Assembly (NCBI GenBank): GCA_027489375.1
Contig: JAIXZW010000003.1
Coordinates: forward strand, 186,001-250,000
Reading direction: 5' to 3'
DNA length: 64,000 nucleotides
Origin: Paracoccaceae bacterium
GTDB lineage: Bacteria; Pseudomonadota; Alphaproteobacteria; Rhodobacterales; Rhodobacteraceae
The notes beneath the pieces were generated by a model. That model was given only the letters and a program-made list of their open reading frames with translations. It had not been told where the DNA came from and searched no databases. Shown here piece after piece: positions 1 to 11,083 of this stretch; the first letter of the stretch is position 1; every line of letters starts with the position of its first letter. A program made the position numbers and the translations under genes.

Positions 1-86
1 TCTACTGTCCGCAATGCCAGAGGTGACTTGCCAAAGGGCGGCTGGCTGCTAGGACAGTGCGAAGGGTTTTCGGGGGGAGAAAGCGC

Positions 87-863
87 ATGGCCTATGAGAC
101 CGTGATCGTCGAGGTGGAGGACTACATCGCCACGATCCGCCTGAACCGTCCCGATGCGCTGAACGCGCTGAACACCAAGCTGATGCAGGAGCTGGCGGCG
201 GCACTGACGGCGGCGGATGCCAATGACCGCGTGCGCTGCATCGTGGTGACGGGGTCGGAAAAGGCCTTTGCCGCCGGAGCGGATGTGCGCGAGATGGCGG
301 AAAAGGGCTTTGCCGATGTGTTCTTCGACGACCTTTTCGGTCCCGAAGCCGAAGCCATCGCGCGGGTGCGCAAGCCGGTGATCGCCGCCGTGTCGGGCTA
401 TTGTCTGGGCGGCGGGTGCGAGCTTGCGATGATGTGCGATTTCATCATCGCGGCGGATACGGCGAAGTTCGGCCAGCCGGAAGTGAACCTAGGCATCTGT
501 GCGGGCATGGGCGGCACGCAGCGGCTGACCCGTGCGGTGGGCAAGGCCAAGGCGATGGACATGAACCTGACCGGCCGCTTCATGGACGCCGCCGAGGCCG
601 AGCGGGCGGGGCTTGTAAGCCGCGTGGTTCCGGCCAAGGACCTGATGGCGGAAACGCTGAAGGCGGCGGGCAAGATCGCGCAGAAATCCATGCTTGCCGT
701 GATGGCGGTGAAGGAAGCGGTGAACCGCGCGCAGGAAACCACCCTGCGCGAAGGGCTGCTGTTCGAGCGGCGCATGTTCCACGCCACTTTCGCCACCGAG
801 GACCAGAAAGAGGGCATGGCCGCTTTCCTTGAAAAGCGCGAGCCGCAGTTCCGTGACCGCTAG
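87..863 (+). CDS. Enoyl-CoA hydratase (crotonase family)
   Basis: 258-residue crotonase, the usual length of short-chain enoyl-CoA hydratases, which hydrate trans-2-enoyl-CoA in beta-oxidation and related routes. Both catalytic glutamates are visible, one in [11 protein letters not shown] and one in FGQPEVNLG, and the oxyanion-hole segment [10 protein letters not shown] is present. The ATG at 87 follows a strong GGGGGGAGA ribosome site; an in-frame GTG at 57 lies upstream of that site and is rejected. It stands alone upstream of rpsT, an arrangement common near dnaA in this family. The activity is well supported; the physiological substrate is not known. Confidence 0.92.
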   Translation: MAYETVIVEVEDYIATIRLNRPDALNALNTKLMQELAAALTAADANDRVRCIVVTGSEKAFAAGADVREMAEKGFADVFFDDLFGPEAEAIARVRKPVIAAVSGYCLGGGCELAMMCDFIIAADTAKFGQPEVNLGICAGMGGTQRLTRAVGKAKAMDMNLTGRFMDAAEAERAGLVSRVVPAKDLMAETLKAAGKIAQKSMLAVMAVKEAVNRAQETTLREGLLFERRMFHATFATEDQKEGMAAFLEKREPQFRDR

Positions 864-1030
864 GCGGGTTTGGCCCTTATTTTCCTGTTTCCTTTTTCTG
901 CCGTTTGCCCTAAAGGCCACGGCACATGCGCGTGGGCCCGCTTAGGCAAGATGATTCCCGTCTTTTCAGACGGGGCCTTTGGGTTTTCGTGCGACCAGAT
1001 TGTAACGACGAACCCTAGGAACCAAGCCAG

Positions 1031-1309
1031 ATGGCAAATACCGCCCAGTCCAAGAAGCGCGCCCGTCAGTCCGAAACGCGCTATGCGATCAACAAAGCCC
1101 GCCGTTCGCGCATCCGCACCTTCCTGCGCAAGGTCGAAGAAGCGCTTGCTTCGGGCGATGCCTCCGTTGCCGCCGAAGCCCTGAAGAACGCCCAGCCCGA
1201 ACTTCAGCGCGGCGTGTCGAAAGGCGTTCTCCATGCCAACACCGTGTCGCGCAAGATCTCGCGCCTTGCACACCGCGTGAAGACGCTGGCGACCGGCGCC
1301 AAGGCCTGA
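1031..1309 (+). CDS. rpsT: 30S ribosomal protein S20
   Basis: 92-residue basic protein with the S20 pattern: [13 protein letters not shown] at the N-terminus, then a helical Arg/Lys-rich body ([19 protein letters not shown]) and a C-terminal [15 protein letters not shown]20 binds 16S rRNA early in small-subunit assembly. An AGGA ribosome site lies about 10 bases before the ATG, and a strong intrinsic terminator begins 26 bases after the stop, so it appears monocistronic. Its place directly upstream of dnaA is typical for many alphaproteobacteria. Confidence 0.97.
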   Translation: MANTAQSKKRARQSETRYAINKARRSRIRTFLRKVEEALASGDASVAAEALKNAQPELQRGVSKGVLHANTVSRKISRLAHRVKTLATGAKA

Positions 1310-1335
1310 TCTCCAAAGGTTTAACGATAGAATCG

Positions 1336-1372
1336 GGGCGCGTTCCGGCAGGAGCGCGCCCTTTTTCTTTTT
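1336..1372 (+). terminator. Intrinsic terminator of rpsT
   Basis: An 11-bp stem, with GGGCGCG at its base pairing with CGCGCCC, closes on a GGCA loop and runs straight into TTTTTCTTTTT. It separates rpsT from the dnaA upstream region. Confidence 0.92.
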
Positions 1373-1943
1373 GCGACCGCTGTCCGTTTCGTGCCGGTGT
1401 GGCGCATTTTTGCATCGCTCTGCCGTGCATCTTCCAACGAGTCCGTGGCGGTTTTGCACAGCGGTTTGGATTCGGTTGCGGCAAGTTTCTGTCAAGCGCG
1501 AAGTTCGGTTGCGAACGCGTTCACGGGCTTGCTACCGTGACCCTGCGATTCACTTCGACTTGGGGGACATAACGGAATCGCAGACTGGAATAGACGGGTC
1601 GGCTGTGCTGCCAAGCTTTGACGTGCCCTGAAAATTACGGTTTGCGGTCAATGCGTTATGGTGTCTGCACCGGTCTGTGCGACACTTTGCTTGATCTGGC
1701 GGAACGGCTTGGGGCCGATTCCGCCGGGGTCTGGAATGTCCGGCGTCCGTGCCGGATGGCGGTGCGTCTTGCTTGCCTTGGGGGAGGGCAAAGCGGGCGC
1801 TCGTTGTCCGGTGTGTTGCGTGTTGCGGGGAGTTTCCCGCTGCCTGATCCGAAGGGTTCTGGGGTGCGTGAGCGGTGCGAACAACAATAGGGGCGCAGGG
1901 GAAAACCCGCTTTCAAAGCGCCTTATCGGACGGGTCAGAAACG
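1373..1943. other. dnaA upstream region, possible origin or regulatory zone
   Basis: About 570 bases without a convincing gene; the short open frames have no ribosome sites or recognisable products. Four GANTC sites (CcrM targets) lie at 1469, 1547, 1575 and 1717, in a span where roughly two would be expected at this base composition. The nearest thing to a DnaA box is TTTTGCACA at 1452-1460, one mismatch from TTATNCACA. No cluster of boxes and no clear AT-rich unwinding element was found, so an origin here is neither shown nor excluded. Control of dnaA by GANTC methylation, as known in Caulobacter, would fit. Confidence 0.4.
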
Positions 1944-3359
1944 ATGACAAACGAGACTTGGGGATTGGTTCGTGAAGAACTGATCAAAAGGGTTGGACGG
2001 AACAATTACGTCACATGGATTGAGCCGCTGAAGCTTTCGCACCTGAACGGCGGGGTCGCACGTTTCGAGGTGCCGACGACCTTTTTCGGTGACTGGGTTT
2101 CGCGCAATTTTGCGGACCATATCCGGTCGCAACTGAACACTTCGGGTGTTGCGGTCGACCGTCTGGAATTTGCGGTAAGCCAATCGGCGCGGGGACCCCG
2201 TGGCGTTGCCAAGTCGACCGCAACGGTCGTGCCTGCGCCCGTCCCGGTTGCGGCTTCGGCCTCGGCTGCGAAACCGGCAACGCGTGCTGCCGCAAAACCG
2301 CGGTCCGAATCGGAAGAGATGCCCGGTGCGCCGCTGGATGCGCGCTTCACCTTTGACAGTTTCGTCGTCGGCAAGCCGAACGAGCTTGCCCATGCCGCCG
2401 CGCGCCGCGTGGCCGAGGGCGGGCCTGTGACGTTCAATCCGCTGTTTCTTTATGGCGGCGTGGGCTTGGGCAAGACGCACCTGATGCATGCCATCGCGCA
2501 TGAATTGCAGACCCGCCAGCCGCATCTGCGGGTGCTGTATCTGTCGGCGGAACAGTTCATGTATCGCTTCGTGCAGGCCCTGCGCGAACGGCAGGTCATG
2601 GATTTCAAGGAAATCTTCCGCTCGGTCGATGTGCTGATGGTCGATGACGTGCAGTTCATCGCGGGCAAGGATTCGACGCAGGAAGAGTTCTTCCACACGT
2701 TCAACGCGCTGGTGGACCAGAACAAGCAGATCGTCATTTCCGCCGACCGCGCGCCGGGCGAGATCAAGGATCTGGAAGAGCGGATCAAGTCGCGCCTGCA
2801 ATGCGGGCTGGTGGTGGACCTTCACCCCACGGATTACGAGCTGCGTCTTGGCATCCTGCAACAGAAGGTCGAACTTTACCGCCAGCAATACAGCGGTCTG
2901 GTGATCGCGGACGGGGTTCTGGAATTCCTTGCCCATCGCATCACGACCAACGTGCGCGTGCTGGAAGGCGCGTTGACGCGGCTTTTCGCCTTTGCCTCGC
3001 TTGTCGGGCGCGAGATTTCGCTGGAACTGGCGCAGGACTGTCTGGCCGATATCCTGCGCGCGTCGGATCGCAAGCTGACGATCGAGGAAATCCAGCGCAA
3101 GGTGGCGGAGCATTACAACATCCGCCTGTCCGACATGATCGGCCCCAAGCGGGTGCGCACCATCGCGCGGCCGCGTCAGATTGCGATGTATCTGGCCAAG
3201 CAGTTGACGCCGCGGAGCCTGCCGGAAATCGGACGGCGCTTCGGCGGGCGCGATCACACCACGATCATGCATGGCGTGCGCAAGATCGAAGAGTTGATGG
3301 CGACCGACAGCCAGATGTCGGACGACCTCCAGATGCTGCGGCGGCAGTTGCAGGGCTGA
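1944..3359 (+). CDS. dnaA: Chromosomal replication initiator DnaA
   Basis: 471-residue AAA+ initiator that binds DnaA boxes and opens the origin. The start is the ATG giving MTNETWGLVREEL; a longer GTG-started reading adds 23 residues unlike any DnaA. Domain I occupies about residues 1-80, followed by an Ala/Pro-rich linker (about 90-130). Walker A GGVGLGKT is near residue 171, Walker B VLMVDDVQFIAGKD near 230-245, and the domain IV signature GGRDHTTIMHGVRKI near 435-449. dnaN follows after 133 bases, and recF and gyrB lie farther on, the classical order. Confidence 0.98.
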   Translation: MTNETWGLVREELIKRVGRNNYVTWIEPLKLSHLNGGVARFEVPTTFFGDWVSRNFADHIRSQLNTSGVAVDRLEFAVSQSARGPRGVAKSTATVVPAPVPVAASASAAKPATRAAAKPRSESEEMPGAPLDARFTFDSFVVGKPNELAHAAARRVAEGGPVTFNPLFLYGGVGLGKTHLMHAIAHELQTRQPHLRVLYLSAEQFMYRFVQALRERQVMDFKEIFRSVDVLMVDDVQFIAGKDSTQEEFFHTFNALVDQNKQIVISADRAPGEIKDLEERIKSRLQCGLVVDLHPTDYELRLGILQQKVELYRQQYSGLVIADGVLEFLAHRITTNVRVLEGALTRLFAFASLVGREISLELAQDCLADILRASDRKLTIEEIQRKVAEHYNIRLSDMIGPKRVRTIARPRQIAMYLAKQLTPRSLPEIGRRFGGRDHTTIMHGVRKIEELMATDSQMSDDLQMLRRQLQG

Positions 3360-3492
3360 AATGGGCGAAAGGTTCGGGGCTGTTGCAAAACCTTCGCGCC
3401 GGACGCGAAAAAGCTGTCAAAACTCTTGTGAAGGCGCTGGAAACGGCTAGTTTTGCCTTCCCCGCAGGGGGCAAGAGCATGGGATGGTTGGC

Positions 3493-4611
3493 ATGAAACT
3501 CTCGATCGAACGTGGCACGCTTCTGAAGGCGTTGGCGCAGGCGCAATCCGTTGTCGAGCGTCGCAATACCATTCCGATCCTTGCCAACGTGCTGATCGAG
3601 GCCGAGGGCAATCAGGTCAGCCTGCGGGCGACCGACCTTGATATCGAAGTGGTGGACCGCGCGCCCGCGATGGTGGAGCGGGCCGGGGCGACCACGGTGT
3701 CGGCGGTGATGCTGCACGAGATCGTGCGCAAGCTGCCGGATGGCGCGCTGGTCAACCTGACCGAAGACGGTGCCACGGGGCGGCTGACGATCACGGCGGG
3801 GCGGTCGACGTTCAGCCTTGCCACGCTGCCGAAGGAAGATTTCCCCGTTATGGCCTCGTCGGAATATACGACGAATTTCTCGGCCCCCGCGCCCGTGCTG
3901 CGGCGGCTGTTCGACAAGGCGAAGTTCGCCATTTCGACCGAAGAGACGCGCTATTACCTGAACGGCGTCTATATGCACACCGCGACCGGCGAGAGCGGCC
4001 CCGTGCTGCGCTGCGTGGCAACCGATGGCCACCGTCTGGCGCGGATTGATGCCGCCCTGCCCGATGGGGCGCAGGCGATGCCCGGCGTGATCGTGCCGCG
4101 CAAGACGGTGGGCGAGTTGCGCAAGCTGCTGGATGACGACGAGGCGACGATTGCCGTGTCGGTGTCGGAAACCAAGGTGCGCTTTGCCACGCCCGCGATC
4201 ACCCTGACGTCCAAGGTGATCGACGGGACCTTCCCCGATTACACCCGCGTCATTCCCACGGGAAACACGCGCCGTCTGGAAGTGGACGCGTCCGAGTTCG
4301 CCAAGGCCGTGGACCGCGTGGCGACCGTGTCGTCGGAACGCTCGCGGGCGGTGAAACTGTCGCTTGACGAGGACCGTCTGGTCCTGTCGGTCAACGCCCC
4401 TGACAGCGGCGCTGCCGAGGAAGAACTGGCCGTGGCTTACGCTGACGAGCGGCTGGAGATCGGGTTCAACGCGAAATACCTGCTGGAGATTGCAAGCCAG
4501 GTGGACCGCGAAAATGCGGTGTTCCTGTTCAACTCCTCGGGCGATCCGACCCTGATGCGCGAGGGGAATGACACGAGCGCTGTTTACGTCGTGATGCCGA
4601 TGCGCGTCTGA
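3493..4611 (+). CDS. dnaN: DNA polymerase III beta subunit (sliding clamp)
   Basis: 372 residues, standard for the clamp that tethers polymerase III to DNA as a ring-shaped dimer. The N-terminus MKLSIERGTLLKAL and the segments RRNTIPILANVLI, CVATDGHRLARI and the C-terminal YVVMPMRV are diagnostic. The ATG at 3493 is preferred over one three codons earlier because MKLSIERG is the conserved family start. A small hairpin, TTGCC pairing with GGCAA across a CCC/GGG inner stem, sits about 20 bases before the start and may affect translation; this is only a guess. It probably shares transcripts with dnaA and recF. Confidence 0.97.
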   Translation: MKLSIERGTLLKALAQAQSVVERRNTIPILANVLIEAEGNQVSLRATDLDIEVVDRAPAMVERAGATTVSAVMLHEIVRKLPDGALVNLTEDGATGRLTITAGRSTFSLATLPKEDFPVMASSEYTTNFSAPAPVLRRLFDKAKFAISTEETRYYLNGVYMHTATGESGPVLRCVATDGHRLARIDAALPDGAQAMPGVIVPRKTVGELRKLLDDDEATIAVSVSETKVRFATPAITLTSKVIDGTFPDYTRVIPTGNTRRLEVDASEFAKAVDRVATVSSERSRAVKLSLDEDRLVLSVNAPDSGAAEEELAVAYADERLEIGFNAKYLLEIASQVDRENAVFLFNSSGDPTLMREGNDTSAVYVVMPMRV

Positions 4612-4620
4612 CAGGGCGGA

Positions 4621-4675
4621 GCGGGGGTTTCACACCCCCGCACCCCCGTGGGATATTTGAGAACAGATGAAGGGG
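4621..4675 (+). repeat. Dispersed GGATATTTGA element with leading hairpin
   Basis: A GCGGGGG/CCCCCGC hairpin (4621-4641) is followed by CCCCCGTGGGATATTTGAG and then CAGATGAAGGGG. The same core recurs at about 27.8, 39.1, 44.5 and 46.1 kb, always between genes. Here it fills the dnaN-recF gap and ends just before the recF start. It could act as a weak terminator or a processing site. Confidence 0.7.
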
Positions 4676-4682
4676 TGCGGGG

Positions 4683-5777
4683 GTGACGGGTCTGGCCATC
4701 ACAGCCTTGGCTATGTCGCATTTCCGCAGCCATCGGGCGGGGCGGTTCCTTTGGGACGGGCGGCCCGTGGCGATTACGGGGGCGAACGGGGCTGGCAAGA
4801 CCAACATCCTCGAGGCCGTTTCGCTGCTGTCGCCCGGTCGCGGGTTGCGGCGGGCGGGGGCGGAGGAGTTGGCGCGGCGGCCCGAAAGCCTTGGCTGGAA
4901 GATCAGGGCCGAGGTGCAGGGAATCGGCGGGTTCCACGAGGTGGAAACCTTTGCCGAAGGGGCCGAGGCTCGGCAGGTGCGGATTGACGGCAAGGCCGCG
5001 ACGCAGGTGGCGCTGGGGCGTATCCTGCGGGTGCTCTGGCTGGTGCCGGCGATGGACCGTTTGTGGATCGAGGCAGCCGAGGGGCGGCGGCGGTTTCTGG
5101 ACCGGATGGTGCTGAGTTTCTTTCCTGAACATGCCGAGGCGGTGCTGGCCTATGACAAGGCGATGCGGGATCGCAACCGGCTGCTCAAGGATATGGTCGG
5201 CGATGCGCATTGGTATGCGGCGCTGGAGGCGCAGATGGCCACGAGCGGGGCGCAGGTGACGGCGAACCGCCGCGCGGCGCTGGAGCGGATCGCGGCGGCG
5301 CAGGAGGGGGCGGAGACGGCCTTTCCCTCTGCCGCGCTGACGCTCACGGGGCCGGAGGGCGAGGCGGAGCCGGAAGACCTTGGCGCGGCGCTGGCCGGGG
5401 GGCGGCGGCGCGACATGGCGGCGGGGCGCACGCTGGTGGGTCCGCATCGGGCGGATTTGCAGGCGGTCTACAGCGCCAAGGGTGTGCCTGCGGGGCAATG
5501 TTCGACGGGCGAGCAGAAGGCGCTTCTCATCAGCCTGATCCTGTCCAATGCGCGGGGTCTGGCGGCCGAGATCGGGGCCGCGCCGATCCTGCTGCTGGAC
5601 GAGGTGGCGGCGCATCTGGACCCTGCGCGGCGGGCGGCGCTGTATGACGAGATTTGTGCGCTTGGGGCGCAGGCCATCATGACGGGGACGGAGCCGGACC
5701 TGTTCGACACGCTGGGCGGCCGTGCGCAGCATCTGGTGGTGGAAGACCACGGCGGAGTTTCGGAGGTGCGGCAATGA
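4683..5777 (+). CDS. recF: DNA replication and repair protein RecF
   Basis: 364-residue SMC-like ATPase that loads RecA on gapped DNA together with RecO and RecR. Walker A GANGAGKTNILEA is at about residues 33-45, the signature STGEQKALLISLIL near 272-286 and Walker B ILLLDEVAAHLD near 303-314. The GTG at 4683, giving MTGLAITALAMSHFRSH, places the conserved HFRSH at the expected distance from the N-terminus; an ATG ten codons later is a possible alternative. The stop overlaps the next start (ATGA), which implies translational coupling to the VOC gene. Confidence 0.95.
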   Translation: MTGLAITALAMSHFRSHRAGRFLWDGRPVAITGANGAGKTNILEAVSLLSPGRGLRRAGAEELARRPESLGWKIRAEVQGIGGFHEVETFAEGAEARQVRIDGKAATQVALGRILRVLWLVPAMDRLWIEAAEGRRRFLDRMVLSFFPEHAEAVLAYDKAMRDRNRLLKDMVGDAHWYAALEAQMATSGAQVTANRRAALERIAAAQEGAETAFPSAALTLTGPEGEAEPEDLGAALAGGRRRDMAAGRTLVGPHRADLQAVYSAKGVPAGQCSTGEQKALLISLILSNARGLAAEIGAAPILLLDEVAAHLDPARRAALYDEICALGAQAIMTGTEPDLFDTLGGRAQHLVVEDHGGVSEVRQ

Positions 5778-6205
5778 CCTCGCAGCGGGTGACGTTGATT
5801 ACGCTGGGCGTGGCCGATCTGGCGGCGGCCAAGGCGTTTTACGGGCGGCTTGGCTGGCGCGAGCATGGCGCGAACGCGGGTGTGGCCTTTTACCAGATGC
5901 ACGGGGCGGTGCTCGCGTTGTTCGGGCGGGACGATCTGGCCAAGGATCAGGGTCGCGAAGGGGCGCGCCTTGGCACGGGGGCGGTGACGCTGGCGCAGAA
6001 TTTCGCGACCGAGGCCGAGGTGGACGCGGCCTTTGCCGCAGCGCTGGCGGCAGGGGGCACGGCGTTGAAAGCGCCGGAGAAGGTGTTCTGGGGTGGCTAT
6101 TCGGGCTATTGGGCGGACCCCGACGGTCATGTATGGGAGGTGGCGATGAACCCCTTTTGGCCGCTGGCCGAGGACGGGTCGCTGACATTGCCGAGGGTCC
6201 CATGA
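5774..6205 (+). CDS. VOC (glyoxalase/bleomycin-resistance fold) family protein
   Basis: 143 residues forming one vicinal-oxygen-chelate domain: LGVADLAAAKAFYGRLGW at the start, VAFYQMHGAVLALF in the middle and YSGYWADPDGHVWEVAMNPFW at the end, where the Glu is a usual metal ligand. Such proteins are metal-dependent lyases, isomerases, dioxygenases or resistance binders, and this sequence does not say which. It overlaps recF upstream and the LysE-type gene downstream by four bases each, so it is translated from the recF operon. No specific substrate can be assigned. Confidence 0.85.
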   Translation: MTSQRVTLITLGVADLAAAKAFYGRLGWREHGANAGVAFYQMHGAVLALFGRDDLAKDQGREGARLGTGAVTLAQNFATEAEVDAAFAAALAAGGTALKAPEKVFWGGYSGYWADPDGHVWEVAMNPFWPLAEDGSLTLPRVP

Positions 6206-6822
6206 ACGTCACCGTTTACCAGTTGTTTCTGTATGCCTGCGGCATGGCCGCGCTTTGGGCGGTGCCCGGCCCCGTCTGGGTGGCGCTGACCGCGCGGAGC
6301 CTGTCGGGCGGGTTCGCGGCGGCCTGGCCGCTGGCGGTCGGCGTGGCGCTGGGTGATCTGATCTGGCCGCTGGCGGCGATCCTTGGCCTGACGTGGATCG
6401 AAAGCGTCTACGGGGATTTCCTGTCGCTGCTGCGCTGGGTTGCGGCGGCGGTGTTCCTGTTCATGGGGATCATGCTGGTCCGCAGGCCCGCGGCAACGCT
6501 GAGCGCGGACAGCCGGTTGACGCGGCCGGGGATGCTGGCGGGGTTTACGGTCGGCGTGGCGGCGGTGATCGGGAACCCCAAGGCGATCCTGTTCTACATG
6601 GGCGCGTTGCCGGGGTTCTTCGATCTCGGGCGGCTGACTTGGGGGGACACAGTGGCGATCATCGCGATTTCCGCCTTTGTCCCGATGCTTGGCAACCTTG
6701 GCCTTGCGCTGTTTCTGGACCGTGCGCGGCGGCTGCTTTCCAGCCCCGAAAACGTGCGGCGGCTGAATGTCGGATCGGGGGTTTTGCTGATCTGCGTGGG
6801 GCTGATGATCCCCTTCCTTTGA
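6202..6822 (+). CDS. LysE/RhtB family amino-acid exporter
   Basis: 206-residue inner-membrane protein with about six hydrophobic helices. The N-terminal VPGPVWVALTARSLSGGFAAA and the central GFTVGVAAVIGNPKAILFYMGALPGFF, with its GNPKA motif, are hallmarks of LysE/RhtB translocators, which export amino acids or similar small metabolites. It is translationally coupled to the VOC gene. A coupled VOC-exporter pair between recF and gyrB suggests a small detoxification or export function riding on the replication operon; that is inference. Confidence 0.85.
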   Translation: MNVTVYQLFLYACGMAALWAVPGPVWVALTARSLSGGFAAAWPLAVGVALGDLIWPLAAILGLTWIESVYGDFLSLLRWVAAAVFLFMGIMLVRRPAATLSADSRLTRPGMLAGFTVGVAAVIGNPKAILFYMGALPGFFDLGRLTWGDTVAIIAISAFVPMLGNLGLALFLDRARRLLSSPENVRRLNVGSGVLLICVGLMIPFL

Positions 6823-6844
6823 CCCAATATCTTGTGGCCAAAGC

Positions 6845-9353
<2,509 letters not shown>

Positions 9354-9361
9354 AAAGCACA

Positions 9362-9388
9362 GGGGGCAGGCGGTGCCTGCCCCCTTTT
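9362..9388 (+). terminator. Intrinsic terminator of gyrB
   Basis: A perfect 10-bp stem, GGGGGCAGGC with GCCTGCCCCC, closes on a GGT loop and is followed by TTTT. It lies 8 bases after the gyrB stop. Confidence 0.93.
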
Positions 9389-9407
9389 GCCGTCTGCTCG
9401 ATCGGCT

Positions 9408-9644
9408 TCAGTTCTTGGGGCCGAGATTTTGGTAGATGGACGTGACGTTTTCGGTCGCCGCCATTGCTTCTGGCGAAAGCGATCCAAGGATCATCGCATT
9501 CACGGCAACGAAAGCCACCGCGGCAAGGATGCGGGCATTGCGGGCAATCCTGCTGCCTTCGTTCGTCCGCCCCACAAGACCGGCGCGTTCTGCCGCATAG
9601 GCGTTGCGCGGGTCGCCGTGGATCAGGCTTTGGCTGCGGTTCAT
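9408..9644 (-). CDS. Small single-span membrane protein, unknown function
   Basis: 78 residues. The N-terminal half is polar (MNRSQSLIHGDPRNAYAAER), followed by one clear membrane helix (ARILAAVAFVAVNAMILGSL) and a short polar tail. The ATG at 9644 follows a GTGGGGC ribosome site at proper spacing; a GTG four codons upstream is inside that site and unlikely. It lies between the gyrB terminator and tRNA-Arg, transcribed against gyrB. I do not recognise a named family. Its coding character is supported by the clean start and the well-formed helix. Confidence 0.65.
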   Translation of the reverse strand: MNRSQSLIHGDPRNAYAAERAGLVGRTNEGSRIARNARILAAVAFVAVNAMILGSLSPEAMAATENVTSIYQNLGPKN

Positions 9645-9725
9645 GGTGTGCCCCACTTATTCATCGCAATTAACGCCAAGCAATGCGGGGATTCGGTGCC
9701 GGTATTGCGGCAAAAATGTGGTTGA

Positions 9726-9801
9726 TGGCGACCCCGGCAGGACTTGAACCTGCAACCTTCCCCTTAGGAGGGGGACGCTCTATCCGTTGAGCTACGGGGC
9801 C
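9726..9801 (-). tRNA. tRNA-Arg(CCT)
   Basis: Cloverleaf read on the minus strand: acceptor GGCCCCG pairs with CGGGGTC, the D-stem is GCTC/GAGC, the anticodon stem TCCCC/GGGGA carries loop CTCCTAA (anticodon CCT, reading AGG), and the T-arm is GCAGG-TTCAAGT-CCTGC. The 3' CCA is encoded. It marks the left edge of the 9.8-19 kb segment. Confidence 0.96.
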
Positions 9802-9861
9802 GTGCCGCCTTTAATGCGGTGAAACGGGCGGTTCTGCAACTGTCTGCGAAGAGGGAAGGAA

Positions 9862-9895
9862 AGGGGGAGTGAATTTTTGGCCCACCACTCCCCCT
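9862..9895. other. Isolated 10-bp stem-loop
   Basis: AGGGGGAGTG pairs perfectly with CACTCCCCCT across a 14-base AT-rich loop. No T-run follows on either strand. It lies upstream of tRNA-Arg and of the LacI-type gene; its role is unclear (processing site, attenuator, or none). Confidence 0.4.
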
Positions 9896-9959
9896 CTGGT
9901 CCGTTGCGTCTGGGTTGAGAGCTTGCAGGACGCGCAGGATTCGTATCAGCACGAGGGGC

Positions 9960-10019
9960 TGTTAGCGGTAACATAGCCGATGCACGGGGCTTGGACAAGC
10001 AGGAAGTTTGGCGCTAACA
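9960..10019 (+). promoter_or_regulatory. Two LacI-type operators flanking a predicted promoter
   Basis: TGTTAGCGGTAACA at 9960-9973 is a near-palindrome with perfect TGTTA/TAACA arms. GTTTGGCGCTAACA at 10006-10019 shares the right half (GCGCTAACA). TTGGAC at 9991 and CTAACA at 10014 form a possible promoter with a 17-base spacer, so the second operator covers the -10 box. LacI-family regulators of the GntR type bind motifs of this kind, so autorepression by the following gene is likely. Confidence 0.6.
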
Positions 10020-10051
10020 ATGGATCAAGGCCTTTATGCAGGAAGTTTCTC

Positions 10052-11083
10052 GTGACCAAAGCCCCCGTATCGGACCCCAGACGCACCTTGACCCTGCGTG
10101 ATGTGTCCGAGGCGTCGGGTGTAAGCGAGATGACGGTAAGCCGCGTGCTGCGCAACCGCGGCGATGTGTCGGTCGCCACGCGCGAGCGGGTGCTGGAGGC
10201 GGCGCGGAACCTTGGCTATGTGCCCAACAAGATCGCAGGGGCGCTGGCGTCGCAGCGGGTGAACCTTGTCGGGGTGATCATCCCGTCGCTGTCCAACATG
10301 GTCTTCCCCGAGGTGCTGGCGGGCGTGTCGGACACGCTCGACGATACGGGGCTGCAACCCGTGGTCGGGGTGACGAACTATTCGCCCGAGCGGGAAGAGC
10401 AGGTCATTTACGAGATGCTGTCGTGGCGGCCTTCGGGGATGATCGTTGCGGGGTTGGAGCATACCGAAGCCTCGCGCGCGATGCTGGCGCAGGCGGGGAT
10501 ACCCATCGTCGAGATCATGGATATCGACGGCGAGGCGGTCGACAGCGCGGTCGGCATCTCGCACCGCCGTGCGGGGCGGCAGATGGCAGAAGCGATCATC
10601 GCGGCGGGCTATCGCAAGATCGCCTTCCTTGGCACGATGATGCCGCATGACCACCGCGCGCGGAAACGCTTGCAGGGGTTCGAGGAGGCGCTTGCCAAGG
10701 CGGGCTTGAAGCTGGTGGATCAGGAGTTCTATTCGGGCGGCTCGGCGCTTCTGAAGGGGCGCGAGATGACGGAAGCGGTGCTGAAACGCTCGCCTGATGT
10801 GGATTTCCTCTATTACTCCAACGACATGATCGGGGCGGGCGGGCTGCTTTACTGTCTGGCGCAGGGAATCGACGTTCCGGGGCGGATCGGGCTGGCGGGG
10901 TTCAACGGGGTAGAATTGCTTGACGGTCTGCCGCGGCGTCTGGCCACAATGGATGCTTGCCGGTTGGAAATCGGGCGGCGTGCGGCCGAGATCATCGCCG
11001 GAAAGCATGAGGGCGTGATCGGCGGCGAGGTGATCGAGCTGTTCCCGACGCTGCAACCCGGCGACACGATCCGCAAGGTTTAA
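10052..11083 (+). CDS. LacI-family transcriptional repressor, GntR-like
   Basis: 343 residues. The N-terminal helix-turn-helix reads LTLRDVSEASGVSEMTVSRVLRN (about 10-32), with the hinge helix near PNKIAGALASQRV (55-67). It is followed by a periplasmic-binding-protein-like effector domain to the C-terminus (VGVIIPSLSNMVFPEVLAGV near 70-90). Overall wording resembles the gluconate-type GntR branch of the LacI family. The start is a GTG at 10052, six bases after AGGAAG; longer readings lack a ribosome site. Two operator-like sites precede it, implying autoregulation. No sugar catabolic gene lies beside it, so its targets are probably elsewhere. Its stop overlaps the convergent next gene by four bases. 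Confidence 0.88.
   Translation: MTKAPVSDPRRTLTLRDVSEASGVSEMTVSRVLRNRGDVSVATRERVLEAARNLGYVPNKIAGALASQRVNLVGVIIPSLSNMVFPEVLAGVSDTLDDTGLQPVVGVTNYSPEREEQVIYEMLSWRPSGMIVAGLEHTEASRAMLAQAGIPIVEIMDIDGEAVDSAVGISHRRAGRQMAEAIIAAGYRKIAFLGTMMPHDHRARKRLQGFEEALAKAGLKLVDQEFYSGGSALLKGREMTEAVLKRSPDVDFLYYSNDMIGAGGLLYCLAQGIDVPGRIGLAGFNGVELLDGLPRRLATMDACRLEIGRRAAEIIAGKHEGVIGGEVIELFPTLQPGDTIRKV

Noticed and set aside
1452-1460. Single DnaA-box-like TTTTGCACA
   Set aside because: One mismatch from consensus and isolated; not enough to call an origin.
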